Shown: positions 1 through 12,077 of the stretch, one piece after another | Layout of the letters: every line of letters begins with the position of its first letter | Position numbering within the stretch: position 1 is the stretch's first letter | Origin: Culex pipiens pallens | Lineage: Eukaryota; Arthropoda; Insecta; Diptera; Culicidae | NCBI RefSeq assembly: GCF_016801865.2 | Contig: NC_068938.1 | Location: 67,307,005 to 67,371,004, forward strand | DNA: 64,000 nt | Direction: 5' to 3' | Translations under genes and position numbers: made by a program | Notes under the pieces: generated by a model | The model's database searches: none | The model's input: the letters and a program-made list of their open reading frames with translations, nothing else | Told to the model about the DNA's origin: nothing

Positions 1-1475
1 TTAGGGAGGTTCAGGGACTAGTCTACCGGTATGTGGTGATGTTCTGGGTCTTCTGTAGAGTCCCGGTAGTTACGACCGATGGGTCTACCGCCGTAACACG
101 GCAGAGGTCGGTGGTTTTTGACCTCAGATCATATCCAGATAGCCTCAGGGAGGTTCAGGGACTAGTCTACCGATATGTGGAAATGTTCTGGGTCTTCTGT
201 GGAGTCCCGGGAGCTACGCCTGAAGGGTCTACCGCCGTAACAAGGCAGAGGTCGATGGTTTTTGACCTTAGATCATATCCAGATAGACTCAGGGAGGTTC
301 AGGGACTAGTCTACCGATATGTGGTGATGTTCTGGGTCTTCTGTAGAGTCCCGGGAGGTACGACCGATGGGTCTACCGCCGTAACACGGCAGAGGTCGGT
401 GGTTTTTGACCTCAGATCATATCCAGATAGCCTCAGGGAGGTTCAGGGACTAGTCTACCGATATGTGGTGATGTTCTGGGTCTTCTGTAGAGTCCCGGGA
501 GCTACGTCCGATGGGTCTACCGACGTAACATGGCAGAGGTCAGTGGTTTTTGACCTCAGATCATATCCGGATAGCCTCAGGGAGGTTCAGAGACTAGTCT
601 ACCGATATGTGGTGACGTTCTGGGTCTCCTGTAGAGTCCCGGGAGTCACGGCCGATGGGTCTACCACCGTAACATGATAGAGGTCAGAAGTTTTTGACCT
701 CAGATCATATTCAGATAGCCTCAGGGTGGTTCAGGGACTAGTCTACCGATGTGTGGTCATTTTTTGGGTCTTCTGTAGAGTCCCAGGAGTAACGGCCAAT
801 GGCTCTACCACAACAACAAGATAGAGGTCGGAGGTTTTCGACATCAATTTATATTCGGATAGCCTCAGATAGGTTAAGGGACTAGTCTACCGATTTGTGG
901 TAATGTGCTGGGTCTTCTGTAGAGTCCCAGTAGTAACGGCCGATGGCTCTACCACCGTAACAAGATAGAGGTCGGAAGTTTTTGACCTCAGATCATATTC
1001 AGATAGCCTCAGGGTGGTTCAGGGACTAGTCTACCGATGTGTGGTAATGTTCTGGGTCTTCTGTAGAGTCCCGGGAGCTACGGTCAATGGGTCTACAGCC
1101 GTAACACGGCAGAGGTCGGTAGATTTTGACCTCAGATCATAATCAGATAACCTCAGGGAGATTCAGTAACTACCCAAGTAACATTTTTTCCAGGAGTTCT
1201 CCAAGAGCTCTTCAAAATAGCTACAGCATAGCAGTTTGGACCGCGGTAGGATAAAATTCTCTTCAAAACTTCTTCAGGAGTTTGGAAGAGTACTTGAAGT
1301 GAGTTTTATCCTACCGCGGTCCAAAATGCTATGCTGTAGCTATCTTGAAGAGCTCTTGTAGAACTCCTGGAAAAAAATGTTACTTGGGTAGTCTACCGAT
1401 ATGTGGTAATGTGCTGGATCTTCTGTAGAGTCCTGGGAGCTACGGCCGATTGGTCTACCACCGTAACAAGGCAAG
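1..1475 (+). repeat. 144-bp satellite, forward block
   Basis: Head-to-tail monomers of 144 bp; the word AGGTTCAGGGACTAGTC recurs at 7, 151 and 295. About eight and a half copies are present, continuing past the MITE at 1173-1388 up to about 1475. Copies between 660 and 1140 are more diverged than the first four. Because 144 is divisible by three, a 48-residue repeat ORF stays open at 33-677; it has no known domain and I treat it as non-coding. The array is cut by the window edge on the left. Confidence 0.93.
1173..1388. mobile_element. 216-bp foldback MITE with TA duplication
   Basis: The ends read CCCAAGTAACA and TGTTACTTGGG. The two halves are inverted repeats of roughly 90-100 bp around a short centre near 1270-1290. 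TA flanks both sides (1171-1172 and 1389-1390), and the satellite sequence resumes in register after it. A TA target fits Tc1/mariner-type mobilisation, but no transposase is present, so the family is inferred. Confidence 0.85.
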
Positions 1476-2640
1476 GGGTCCCTGAGTCCCTGAACCTCCC
1501 TGAGTCCCCCTCCCGGGACTCTACAGAAGACCCAGAACATCACCACATATCGGTAGACAAGTCCCTGAACCTCCCAGGGCTATCCGGATATGATCTGAGG
1601 TCAAAATCCACCGACTTCTGCCTTGTTACGGCGGTAGACCCATTGACCGTAGCTCCCGGGACTCTACAGAAGACCCAGCACATTACCACAAATCGGTAGA
1701 CTAGTCCCTTAACCTCCCTGAGGCTATCCGAATATAAACTTAGGTCGAAAACCTCCGACCTTTATCTTGTTGCGGTGGTAGAGCCATCGGCCGTGACTCC
1801 CGGGACTCTACAGGAGACCCAGAACATCACCACATATCGGTAGACTAGTCCCTGAACCTCCCTGAGGCTATCCGGATATGATCTGAGGTCAAAAACCACT
1901 GACCTCTGCCGTGTTACGTCGGTAGACCCATCGGACGTAGCTCCCGGGACTCTACAGAAGACCCAGAACATCACCACATATCGGTAGACTAGTCCCTGAA
2001 CCTCCCTGAGTCTATCTGGATATGATCTAAGGTCAAAAACCATCGACCTCTGCCTTGTTACGGCGGTAGACCCTTCAGGCGTAGCTCCCGGGACTCCACA
2101 GAAGACCCAGAACATTTCCACATATCGGTAGACTAGTCCCTGAACCTCCCTGAGGCTATCTGGATATGATCTGAGGTCAAAAACCACCGACCTCTGCCGT
2201 GTTACAGCGGTAGACCCATCGGTCGTACCTCCCGGGACTCAACAAAAGACCCAGAACATCACCACATATCGGTAGACTAGTCCCTGAACCTCCCTGAGTC
2301 TATCTGGATATGATCTAAGGTCAAAAACCATCGACCTCTGCCTTGTTACGGCGGTAGACCCTTCAGGCGTAGCTCCCGGGACTCCACAGAAGACCCAGAA
2401 CATTTCCACATATCGGTAGACTAGTCCCTGAACCTCCCTGAGGCTATCTGGATATGATCTGAGGTCAAAAACCACCGACCTCTGCCGTGTTACGGCGGTA
2501 GACCCATCGGTCGTACCTCCCGGGACTCTACAGAAGACCCAGAACATCACCACATATCGGTAGACTAGTCCCTGAACCTCCCTGAGGCTATCCGGATATG
2601 ATCTGTGGTCAAAAACCACAGTCAAATCGCCTACCTCATA
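1476..2640 (-). repeat. 144-bp satellite, inverted block
   Basis: Same monomer as the forward block but reverse-complemented, about eight copies. The junction at about 1474-1520 is rearranged: a short piece of monomer is duplicated and most of one monomer is missing before regular spacing resumes. Repeat ORFs on the minus strand (1762-2187 and 2239-2661) have the same 48-residue period as the forward block. Confidence 0.92.
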
Positions 2641-2906
2641 CTTGTACGGCGTTGAACACATAGGCCTTAACTTGACGAAGTTTTGGATGACCTAGAACAT
2701 CGTAAACCATGTAAATTTGGTGTAGCTGTAAAGCTGACTTCATAACGATTCCAAAACACTATAAATTTGTATAGTTTAGATGATTTTTTATAAAAATATA
2801 GCCCATGTCTCCCATATAGCCAAAATCCCATAAGCCCTGTACCTCGCATATGCGTGCTTCGCATAAGAAACCCCCATATGAGGTGCATATGCGAGGTTTA
2901 ACTGTA
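2641..2906. other. Unclassified spacer with small inverted repeat
   Basis: No gene is seen. A 12-bp inverted repeat CCTCGCATATGC / GCATATGCGAGG lies at 2842-2853 and 2885-2896, just outside the large palindrome that follows. Confidence 0.5.
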
Positions 2907-4470
2907 CTACGTTTTGTTCAGAAACTCATGCCAAACATTTTGCTACAAAAAGCTCATGAAAAGATGATTTCTATAAAAAGTTATATGATAAATACTATTA
3001 CGAAAATAAAAAAAAGGTGCAAAAAAAGTTTGTACACCTTTCGAAAAATTAACATAAATAATGTTATTTGTTGACAAATCACCATAAATCCAGTCTCCCA
3101 ACTCCAAATAGGCATCCTTGACTGATTAAAAAAATAATTTGGATTGAATATAAAGTTTACTAACTACTTAGTATATAAGTTTATATAACTCTGGAAATTC
3201 TATATAAAACTTATCTAAACTTAATTTTCGAAACTTTTAATTCAAATAAATGTCAATATATTACCATAGAATGTCTGCCTGTGTGGATCAATCGGACCGC
3301 GCACTGGACTCACAATCCAGAGGTCGCCGGTTCGAATCCCGGGGCGGACGCAAAAAATTCTAAGTGTAAATATAGGTATTCGGTGCCCTCTCCCCGTGCC
3401 CATACCTTCACACTTAGGAGACCCGGGAGGCGGAGTCTTGTCGCAAAAAGAACGATACACGCCTGTGGATCCGTTGACGAAACCGCAAGGTTTAAGAGGG
3501 CCACATTATAAGGTGTTACGTCGATTCCGTTTTTACCATAGAATTGCTAAATAAACATTTTGGAGTGGGTATAACACCGTTTTGGGAGTATTTGTATCGA
3601 TAGAATAGATTTTTCGTTGGAATTTCGTACCAACCCGGAATTACGTCGTCGGAAAATCCGCCACAATTCACAAGTCAACCTATTTGGCATCAGAAAGGGC
3701 ATAAAATTTCCGATCTTTTGATACCCATACATCCAGGTTTTCTATAAAACCCACGTTTTTAAATACCTAAGCAAAAACGTTGTTATGGTTTCGTTTGAGC
3801 AACCTGCCATAAATGTAAGGAATTTTGTAATTTTTGTTCTCGTGGATCAAACTTACTTTTTGCCCAGGTATTTAAAAACGTAGGTTTTAAAGAAAACCTA
3901 GATGTATGGGTATCAAAAGATCGGAAATTTTATGCCCTTTCCGATTCCACATAGGTTGACTTGTGAATCGTGGACCGGTTCGGATGCCGGCGGATTTTCC
4001 TACGACTTAATTCCGGGTTGGTACGGAATTCCAACGAAACATCTATTCTATCGATACAAATACTCCCAAAACGGTGTTATACCCACTCCAAAATGTTTAT
4101 TTAGCAATTCTATGGTAATATATTGACATTTATTTGAATTAAAAGTTTGCAAAATTAAGTTTAAATAAGTTTTATATAGAATTTCCAGAGTTATATAAAC
4201 TTTTATACTAAGTAGTTAGTAAACTTTATATTCAATCCAAATTATTTTTTAATCAGTCAAGGATGCCTATTTGGAGTTGGGAGATTGGATTTATGGTGAT
4301 TTGTCAACAAATAACATTATTTATGTTAATTTTTCGAAAGGTGTACAAACTTTTTATGCACCTTTTTTTATTTTCGTAATAGTATTTGTCATATAACTTT
4401 TTATAGAAATCATCTTTTCATGAGCTTTTTATAGCAAAATGTTTGGCATGAGTTTCTGAACAAAACGTAG
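2907..4470. repeat. Large palindrome (foldback element), about 600-bp arms
   Basis: The left arm starts CTACGTTTTGTTCAGAAAC at 2907 and the right arm ends with its reverse complement at 4470. Arms run 2907-3768 and 3866-4470 around a spacer of about 100 bp. The left arm is longer because of the SINE at 3273-3532; the right arm has a private insertion of about 15 bp near 3970-3990. No transposase is visible. It could be a non-autonomous foldback transposon or a local inverted duplication. Confidence 0.9.
3273..3532 (+). mobile_element. tRNA-derived SINE
   Basis: The 5' end at 3273-3350 folds as a tRNA: 7-bp acceptor stem GTCTGCC/GGCGGAC with one wobble, A box TGGATCAATCGG, anticodon stem CTGGA/TCCAG around loop CTCACAA, and B box GGTTCGAATCC. 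A tRNA-unrelated body of about 180 bp follows and ends in a T-run. The 12-bp target duplication TTACCATAGAAT flanks it at 3261-3272 and 3533-3544. It sits in only one palindrome arm, so it inserted after the palindrome formed. Promoter boxes look intact, but the body, duplication and T-rich end mark a SINE rather than a tRNA gene. Confidence 0.9.
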
Positions 4471-6492
4471 TGCTAGGTTCCTGTCAAACTTTAATTTTTT
4501 TACATGTTTCATCACAAAATGTGCATAGTGCCCAAGGGGTGTAAATAAATGTAATGTAAATGATTAACTCTAAAAAATATTTGCAACGGCCTAAATTTCC
4601 AGATGAACTAATTACCTAGTTCAATATGAACAGTAGATTGTTTTAACATAAAATCAAATTAGGTTCAATAATTATCTTTTATGTTGATTTTCAGAACATT
4701 GGTGTCAAAAAGTTAAGAAAAAGTATACTTCCGTTTGAATATCGGGAATTGACGGGGAATCCCAAGAATTCTCGGGACGGTAAATTGGAAGCTCTCTTCA
4801 AAAGAGCTTCTTTGGGCATACGGAAGGCACCCAAATAGTTTCAGACAGATTAAAAAAAAAAAACAAAAAATAAAATTTGAAGGTTTATTAAGAAAAGAGT
4901 TGCTTAGAATCTTAGGAAACCAATAAAAAATGCGTTGCTCAGAATGAGATTGAATTATTAGGTCAGATTAATTTCGTTTAGATTAGGCAGAATGGATTCC
5001 TATGAAAATAATGAAGACAGTAAGCATGAGAGCAACTGTGTCCTGATTCTCAAAACTCCTCAGGTTTTTCTAGCTTATGCGACACTGAGACATAACAATG
5101 TTTTTTTTGAATTATCATTGTGACTCGATTGTCTTTTGCTCCAAATTTGCCACACAATAGGACACAAGCTAAGATACTACGACAATCAATTTTAAATTTA
5201 GAAAAACAAGCTATAACAAAATAAATAAATCTGCTAATCGTGAATCCTCGTTCCACCGACTACAACCCAAAACCATCGACCCTAACAATCAATTTGTCGC
5301 AACATCAAAAAGATTTGATTCACCCCCTGGCCAGCAGCACCCAAATGAAAACACTCCACCAGCAAACTTCATTCTAATGTCATCACACCACCACCACCGA
5401 CCAGTAGCCTTAACTGATAATTATTATGTATTACTCGATTATTATTTCCATTATCATCGCCCTAATCCCTGCGCCGCTCTGCCCCAGCAGATGCAGCGGA
5501 GAGACCTAACGACGATACGATACGATGGTTGATGATGTTGGCAGTGATGATGCTTATGATATTAGCACGCCTTGATTATGTTTTATGCTGGGCGCTTAGT
5601 TGATTTTCTTCTTCTTCCTCTCCCCTCCCCGCTGGTAATGGGACATGATTGTGATTGTAAGTAATAACTGTTATTATTTTCGATCAAGATGTGCAGGACT
5701 GGGTGGTTAATATAGTTTGGAATGTTGGTGTATTTTTTTTATCATTTTTTTCAAAAAAGCATTTGAATGCTATGAAAAATTTGAATTTTTTTTCAAATCA
5801 ACAAATCTTTACGGTAACGCAACCTGCCAAATTGCACGCGGAAGTGCGTACTCGACAAAACTCTCGAGGACTTCGCGCGAAGAGCCTACTCCGACAGCAA
5901 AAAATAGGAGGAAGTGCGAGGCCAAAATAGGATTAAATAAATAAATGAAAGAGCTAGCAAGGGATCACAGATCGGATCAAGTCCTGTCGGTGGAACTATC
6001 GTACCAGCAAGGGGTTTGTACGCTAAAGGGGTTATTTTATTCCCTCACTCTAAACCAAGGTGATTCCTGCTCTCGCCGCACATTTGTTCATTACATATGG
6101 TGTGTTACGCGCTGTTGGAAAGAGGGGTTGAAATTTAGAAAGTGAAGGGAAACCAGTCGATTCGGGACAAGTACCCTTTGGCAGATTACGTGGAAAGCCG
6201 ATCGCCGTATGTCCTATTGTGGTTATGTTTTTCTTCGGACTTGGCTTTTTGAGAAGGGATCAGCAATTGACGTAAGCCGTTTATGTGTCCATTATTTGGC
6301 TATTGTTGTGTGGTGGCAAGCTGTTTGAGTGTGGTTCGGATGTGTCTGAGCAATAAAGGTTAGTTGTAGCAAAATCGACATAAAAATTAGTTGTAAAATC
6401 TAGTTTAATACAACTTTGAGTCCAAACCCTCCCTTCCATCATCTACTAGTGACTTAGGACCTTGTACACTTTAGAAAGGAGTTTATTTAAAC
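4471..6492. other. No gene recognised; repeat scraps and unique DNA
   Basis: 4730-4850 contains scraps of families seen elsewhere (GGGAATTGACGGGG-type sequence and a CTTCTTTGGGCATACGGAAGG foldback end). 5270-5650 looks single-copy. 5800-6300 is a moderately GC-rich stretch that could be a piece of an LTR element, but no diagnostic end, primer site or protein motif is visible. The short ORFs here show no known domain. Confidence 0.4.
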
Positions 6493-6580
6493 CAGGGGTT
6501 CCAAAAGTTTTTGAATGGTGGGCCAAATTTAAAGCTCACATGAGTTTACGGGCCAAATGTGAAAATGGTTTAGGCTGGTA
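6493..6580 (+). mobile_element. hAT-like terminal fragment
   Basis: CAGGGGTTCCAAAAGTTTTT followed by GGGCCAAATTTAAAGCTCAC matches the start of the element at 41464. Only the terminal part is recognisable. CAGGGG termini are typical of hAT elements; assignment is by end style only. Confidence 0.5.
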
Positions 6581-6655
6581 CAAATATTTTGAAAAGTTTT
6601 TGTCACCCCCCTAAAATTTTAGTACTGGGTTTATCAAAAAATCTTTTGAATTTAA

Positions 6656-7343
6656 GGGGTTACATACATGTAAATCGGCAAAAATGTCAGAGGTGGGTTT
6701 GAGCACACACTTAAACTTTTTTAAAATCTGTTTTCAGGGCAAAAAATATTACTTTTCATGTATTAACAAAACAAATTTGAAGACATTTGGTTGTAGCTTT
6801 GCCGAGATATAGCTATTTGAAGTTAGCAGTTTCAAAAAACGGGTGCCTCAACATTGCTTCGACCAAATCGGCTCAAAATTTTGGTGAAGACTCGTTAAAC
6901 CGGTCTCGTGTGCATGACGAAGGCCGATTTTCAAAAAGTTTATTTTAAAAAAGATAAAAATATTTTTCTGTTTTTCATATAAAAAATCGCCAGTTTTTGA
7001 TTTTTGTATTTTTTGAAAATTCAAAATTTCAAAATCGGGCTTCGTCATGCACACGGAATATGTCTTGGGAGTCTTCACCCAAAATTTCAGCCAATTTGGT
7101 CCGTCCCATCTCGAGATATCGTGGCACCCGTAAATTAACTTGGTGTTCAGAGAAAAACGCTCAGAAAGTTAGACAGTTTGCTTTGCGCATGGCAAAACTC
7201 TGAGCTTAAATCGTCTCTTACTCAGTTAAATCATGAAATTCCTTCATGAAACTTTCAGGAGTGTTTGAAAATCATCTTTGAAGTTGATTTAATAAATTTT
7301 CTGTAATATAAAATTTTGTGATTTTCTACATGTATGTAACCCC
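6656..7343. mobile_element. 688-bp foldback element with TTAA duplication
   Basis: The ends are GGGGTTACATACATGTA and its reverse complement, flanked by TTAA at 6652-6655 and 7344-7347. A second inverted repeat lies inside (GTGTGCATGACGAAGGCC near 6909 against GGGCTTCGTCATGCACAC near 7038). TTAA targets are characteristic of piggyBac-type transposition. No transposase ORF is present. Confidence 0.8.
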
Positions 7344-7430
7344 TTAATAAAAATGTCGAAGTACAGTACCGCAAAAATTTATTTTTCCGCATAACTTTTT
7401 GTTTTCGTCAAATCTCACATTTGTTTAAAT

Positions 7431-8655
7431 GAGCAACTCTCTACGAAATCGGCCGATTTCGACCATTTTTATTTTTTGTATTATTTGATTTGGCTCAAAC
7501 TTTGTGGGGGTCTTTTCTTTTACCAACTAAGCTATTTCGTGTAATTGGTTCATCTATACAAGCCTTCATACAATTAGCTGACCATGGCAGCTGTCCATAC
7601 AAAAATGGTACGTAAATATTCAAGCAGCTGTTACTTTTGAGTGAACTTTCTGATCAATTTGATGTCTTGGGCAAAGTTGTAGGTATTGTTTCGTATTTCT
7701 TTGATGTAAAATTGAATTTACAACCGAAAGATACTTTTCAGATTTTTTGATAAAGGGCTCTGTTTTCAAGATATAGCCACCAGAAGTTTGATTTTAGAGA
7801 AAAATTTAAAGTTTTTCGATTTCTAAAAATAGTGACCATGATTGCCCATTCCTAAAATTTTTTTTGAAGAGTTAAGAAAATTCGCTATAAAATTGTTTAA
7901 CAGACATTGAAGATTGGACCTCGGGTTGCTGAGATACAGCGGCTTTAAGAAAAAGAAACATGAAAATTAAAGTTTTCTAAGTCTTACCCAAACAACCCAC
8001 CATTTTCTAATGTCGATATCTCAGCAACTAATGGTCCGATTTTCATGAAACATTCGTGAAATTTTCCGATCTTTTCGAAAACAATATTTTGAAAATTTTT
8101 AAATCAGGACTAACATTTTGAAAGGGCCAAATATTTAATATTACGCCCATTAAAAATGCTAGTCTTGTTTTAATTTTTTTTAAAATATTTTTTTCAAAAT
8201 ATTTTTTTCGAAAAGATCGAAAATTTCACGGCTTTTGGCCATGTTTCTCTATGGCTCAAAAGTTGCGGGTTTTTGTCCCCTAAAACATACCTAAAGTCTC
8301 GAAAATCAAAAAATACGTATTTTGGGAAATTGAGTTTTTGTGAAAAAAGTTGATTAAAAAATCTGCAATTTTTTTATCCTTGTACCTATTTTTTCTCAAT
8401 AATCCTCAACAATACCTACAACATTGTCGAAGACACCAAATTGATCAGAAAATTCACTCAAAAGTTACAGCTGTTTGAATATTTACGTACCATTTTTGTA
8501 TGGACAGCTGTCAAAATTGTATGGAGACTTGTATGGGTGAATCAATGACACAAAATAGCTTCTTTGGTCATAGGGAAGGCCCCCTCAAAGTTTGAGCCAA
8601 TTAAAAAAAACAGCAAGTAAAATCCATCTCCGGTTTTGGTAGAGAAATGCTCAAA
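7431..8655. mobile_element. Foldback element of the GGCAAAGTTGTAGGTAT family
   Basis: Long inverted repeat: TTTGGCTCAAACTTTG near 7488 against CAAAGTTTGAGCCAA near 8586, with further pairing inside (CAGCTGTCCATACAAAAATG against CATTTTTGTATGGACAGCTG). The core GGCAAAGTTGTAGGTAT is shared with the elements at 29340-30020 and 33096-35187 and, more weakly, with 17740-17880. No coding capacity is seen. Confidence 0.8.
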
Positions 8656-9409
8656 ACTAATGATTGCAAAACAACTGAACTAGTGTTAAATGCATTTTCA
8701 ATCCCTTTTTCTGTTCAAATGTTAATAGGGGAAATGTACCCATTTTAATCACAGACTTTTAGTTAAAATTGTCTGGAGAATCGATTCCCATTATCGGTTT
8801 TTAGAAATTTTGACGTTCAGACTACTCTTAAAAAACAGTTTTTGTAAATGATTTTTGTTTATTATGTTGGATAGACATACCATCCTGCATTTTTCGTGAG
8901 TCTTTTTGTCACATCTCAGGCTATTTCCTAAAAAAAAATGAACAAAACAAAAACGTGACATCACCTTAAAATTTAACTTTTAAACTTAAAAAATGAAAAA
9001 TCTCATAGTAGTGTTGTGCACTTTTCTGTTAACATCAAAACAATCGATAGTTTATATAAAAAATGGCTAGAATTTAAGAAAATCAAAAACATAAATTTCT
9101 GCTTTGCCTTCCCGGTGCTTCGGACGCCTATGAAATATTTCCGTTGAAATGTTTCACATTTTTGGTAAACTTATAATTTTACTTTATTTAATTGTTTTGG
9201 CATTAACTACAGCGTTCAAACAAACTTTAAATGAAAGTTGATGTTGGAGTTCATCAAATAACACAGTTTTGGCATTCATAATGCGAACTTATATCCAAAT
9301 AATTGATAAAACAAAATGAAGTGTCCGGGTTTCGAAGCGTCCGGGAATTCGAATCATGACGTTACAAAAGTATCAAAAAAATCCTGATTTGAGCTGGAAT
9401 TGCTCATTT
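8656..9409. other. No gene or clear repeat boundary
   Basis: AT-rich sequence. It begins with text of the type AGGGGAAATGTACCCATTTT near 8728, which may be another transposon end, but no partner end was found. Confidence 0.35.
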
Positions 9410-9939
9410 CGACGTCGTCGTGCTATCTTGTCGCACCCGCCATTTCGACGTTCCGAGAAAAACGCGTTTTAATGTTTGACCTTGAATATACAAAAACGAG
9501 AGCACGCAATGTAAACAATAACAAACACGTTTTGTTTGGCTGACCATTCTGTGCATTGTCCCAAAGTTTGGTTGAAGTTGGTTGCTGGAGTCCCGAGTTA
9601 TAATTACAAATGTTTACGGTAGTCTAGCTTGTACGTGCGACAAACGCATCCTGACTTTCCTGGCCTGAAATCCCTTTGGCCTTTTGTCGCACTTACATCA
9701 ATTTTCATGGAGTGACAAGATAGCACGACAAGATTGAAAAGATTGAAACAACTTTCGTATATAAAGTGACAAAAATGCACGGAGTTTTTTTCGCTTTTTG
9801 TTGAATATCTCAGGATTGAAATCGAATTTTGGGGATCTGTGACGGTCAAAAGGTGAGGCATTGTGAGCTGCACAATATGGCGTTCTTAACTCAATTTGGC
9901 CCAAAATGCACGTACGACAAGTTAGCACGATGGCGACGA
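9410..9939 (+). mobile_element. TIR MITE, CGTCGTGCTATC family, copy 1
   Basis: The left end CGTCGTCGTGCTATCTTGTC is inverted at the right end (near 9911-9938, with CGTACGACAAGTTAGCACG). A third copy of the end motif lies inside at about 9712-9731, suggesting a composite structure. A possible ATTT target duplication is at 9406-9409 and 9940-9943. It closely matches 28827-29337. The minus-strand ORFs here are AT-rich and carry no domain. Confidence 0.85.
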
Positions 9940-9943
9940 ATTT

Positions 9944-12077
9944 AAGAAAACGTCCAAACACAATTCTTCAGTTTGATCAAGGGCTTCTTGAACACAGTAC
10001 AATTGACAGAATCGAATTTATGTTAATTCTCTGCCAATATATAACATTATTTTTGCTGAAATTTAAAATTTTATTTATTAGTCAAGAAATCACTAAAATT
10101 CAATTCTATCGCTTTGAGCGTGTTCAGGAAGTTTAAATCTATCATACCTTGACGAAAATGAATCGTTTTCTTACATCAACTTCAAAAATGTCGGGTTGTG
10201 TAATAAAACCAATTTCATAGATTGTTTTAAACAAAACAAACCTCTATCCAATGATACATTTCAAAGGCCTTTATAACGACTGTAAACTCGAAGTGACTGT
10301 AAATTTTTAATGATTGACACAAAGTGAAGAGAAGCGTTCTGCTGCAGCGAATGCGCCAGGAACAAAGCGCACCCCCGTCCGGGGTCTTAATTTGGCCTGC
10401 AAGCTGAAAAACGAGACTAATTCTTTGCAAGAACGACGACGAGCGAAATCCCCGTTTGCTGGGGGGTAAACATGTGTACAGAACAATTCACGGCAGAGTA
10501 CTTGCCCGAGATGACGACGACGACGCCCTCTCGAGTTGGTTTTGCAGCAATCTTGACACCCCAAGAAGAGAAAAAAGGACTCGTCTCTGTGTTCTGCTGG
10601 GTGGTCTCGGGGCAGAGTTAAAACGATTCATTTATGCTACCACGGAGTGAGTTTCTGCCGTGTTTATTTAATTTTCCTTTTCCAAGATTTTCGTCTGGAT
10701 TTGTGAACCCGGGCTCGAGGGGGAGTTGGACAAGAGGTGCATGTGTAGCAATTCAAGTGTTTGGACTGTGCGAGAAGTGTTTTGTGTGCTTGTTTGTAAG
10801 AAATTTTGCATGGACTTTTGGTGCAATGCAGACAATTTGGAACTTTTCGTTCCGGCAAGTGGTTTTGTGCAATTAGAATAAAACAAATTGTGAGAAAGAC
10901 TTGTTACTCCAAACTGAAATCGACCTTCATCAGCAGAAAATGACCGTTGTATTCAGTACGAATCAAACAGTACGTCAATTCCCTCTGGGGAAGTGTCCGT
11001 TCAACGAGGTGTCAAATTTCGTGACGAGCACACGCGTGCCCTAAATTTATCTCGTTCCACTTGGCACGGGAAGTTTGTAAAGCAATTATGCCACTATAAT
11101 TTTATTAAAGGATGATACAGATCGGACACGTGTCTCTGAAAAGTTGTACCGGAGAAAGCAAAAGGGCAATCGTTGGAACCTGTTTCTTGAGTATCGGATT
11201 TCAAGATATTAGATTTGCGCTTTTCATTTTTATGAAACTGAAGCTTCATAAATGAAGATGTTAGGAAAATTCTCAATTCTCAGTGAGAAATCGGTGCTGC
11301 TGATATCAAGTATTAACACACAAAAAAAAATAATAAAACAACATAGACCCCAAAACCTTTCCCAGCATCGCCGTTCTGTCCTCCCTCAGCCGTCATCAAA
11401 CGTCACGAAACGCTTCTTGATCTTGTCGCACAATTTCCCAAAGTGGAAAGCATACAAATTCCGCATTCATAAAACATAAAACAAAGGGTGCGAAATTCGC
11501 TCCATTTTTCACCCCCTTCTCCCCTTCCCCATTTTTCCTCAACCCATTCAAACAGCATTATGGAAAGCAGGACTGAAAGGGTTTCTCCAACTGGAGGAAG
11601 TGAGCTGGTGTGTCTTTTACTCGTGAATAAACGAGTTTGCATACATATGTAAAGTGCGAAAAAAGGACCTCCGAGATGCACAGGCAAGCATTTTCGCCCA
11701 CCCCTCGGAAATGGAAGATTGCAAATAAAAAAAGACAAAGAAAAGTATGCAAATGAATTGTTTACTTATTTATAACAGCCCGGATGGGAAGGTGCTTGAG
11801 TTTTGCTACATTAGTCCGGGTGAGCTGGAGGGCTGGGGTGTCACTTTGGATTGGTTTATTCAATTTTCGCGATGTTTGGCTACATCTGTGCGTTGTTTGC
11901 TTATTATGTTCAGTGATATGTTGAGGATTGAACAATTTAGAATTCAAATATTTTCAAAAGAAAATCCATTTTAAGGTATGTGTTTATATGTTTTTTTTTT
12001 TTTATAAATATTGATGCTCAAAATATTTAGAGAGAATAATATTTTTCGATCTTTCGATAAAAAACAATGCATCCTTT
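9944..12077. other. Mostly single-copy DNA, no gene recognised
   Basis: 10300-10900 and 11340-11740 are more GC-balanced and look unique. Several ORFs of 60-110 codons overlap on both strands without any known domain or coding-like pattern. They could be intron or intergenic sequence of a neighbouring gene. Confidence 0.4.

Noticed and set aside
33..677. 214-codon repeat protein ORF
   Set aside because: It is the 144-bp satellite read in a stop-free frame; copies differ without codon bias and the inverted block gives the same ORF on the other strand.
3273..3350. Genuine tRNA gene
   Set aside because: It is followed by a SINE body and bounded by a 12-bp target duplication; the tRNA-like fold is the SINE promoter head.
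5800..6300. Possible LTR retrotransposon fragment
   Set aside because: No TG...CA ends, primer-binding site, paired LTR or protein motif could be found.
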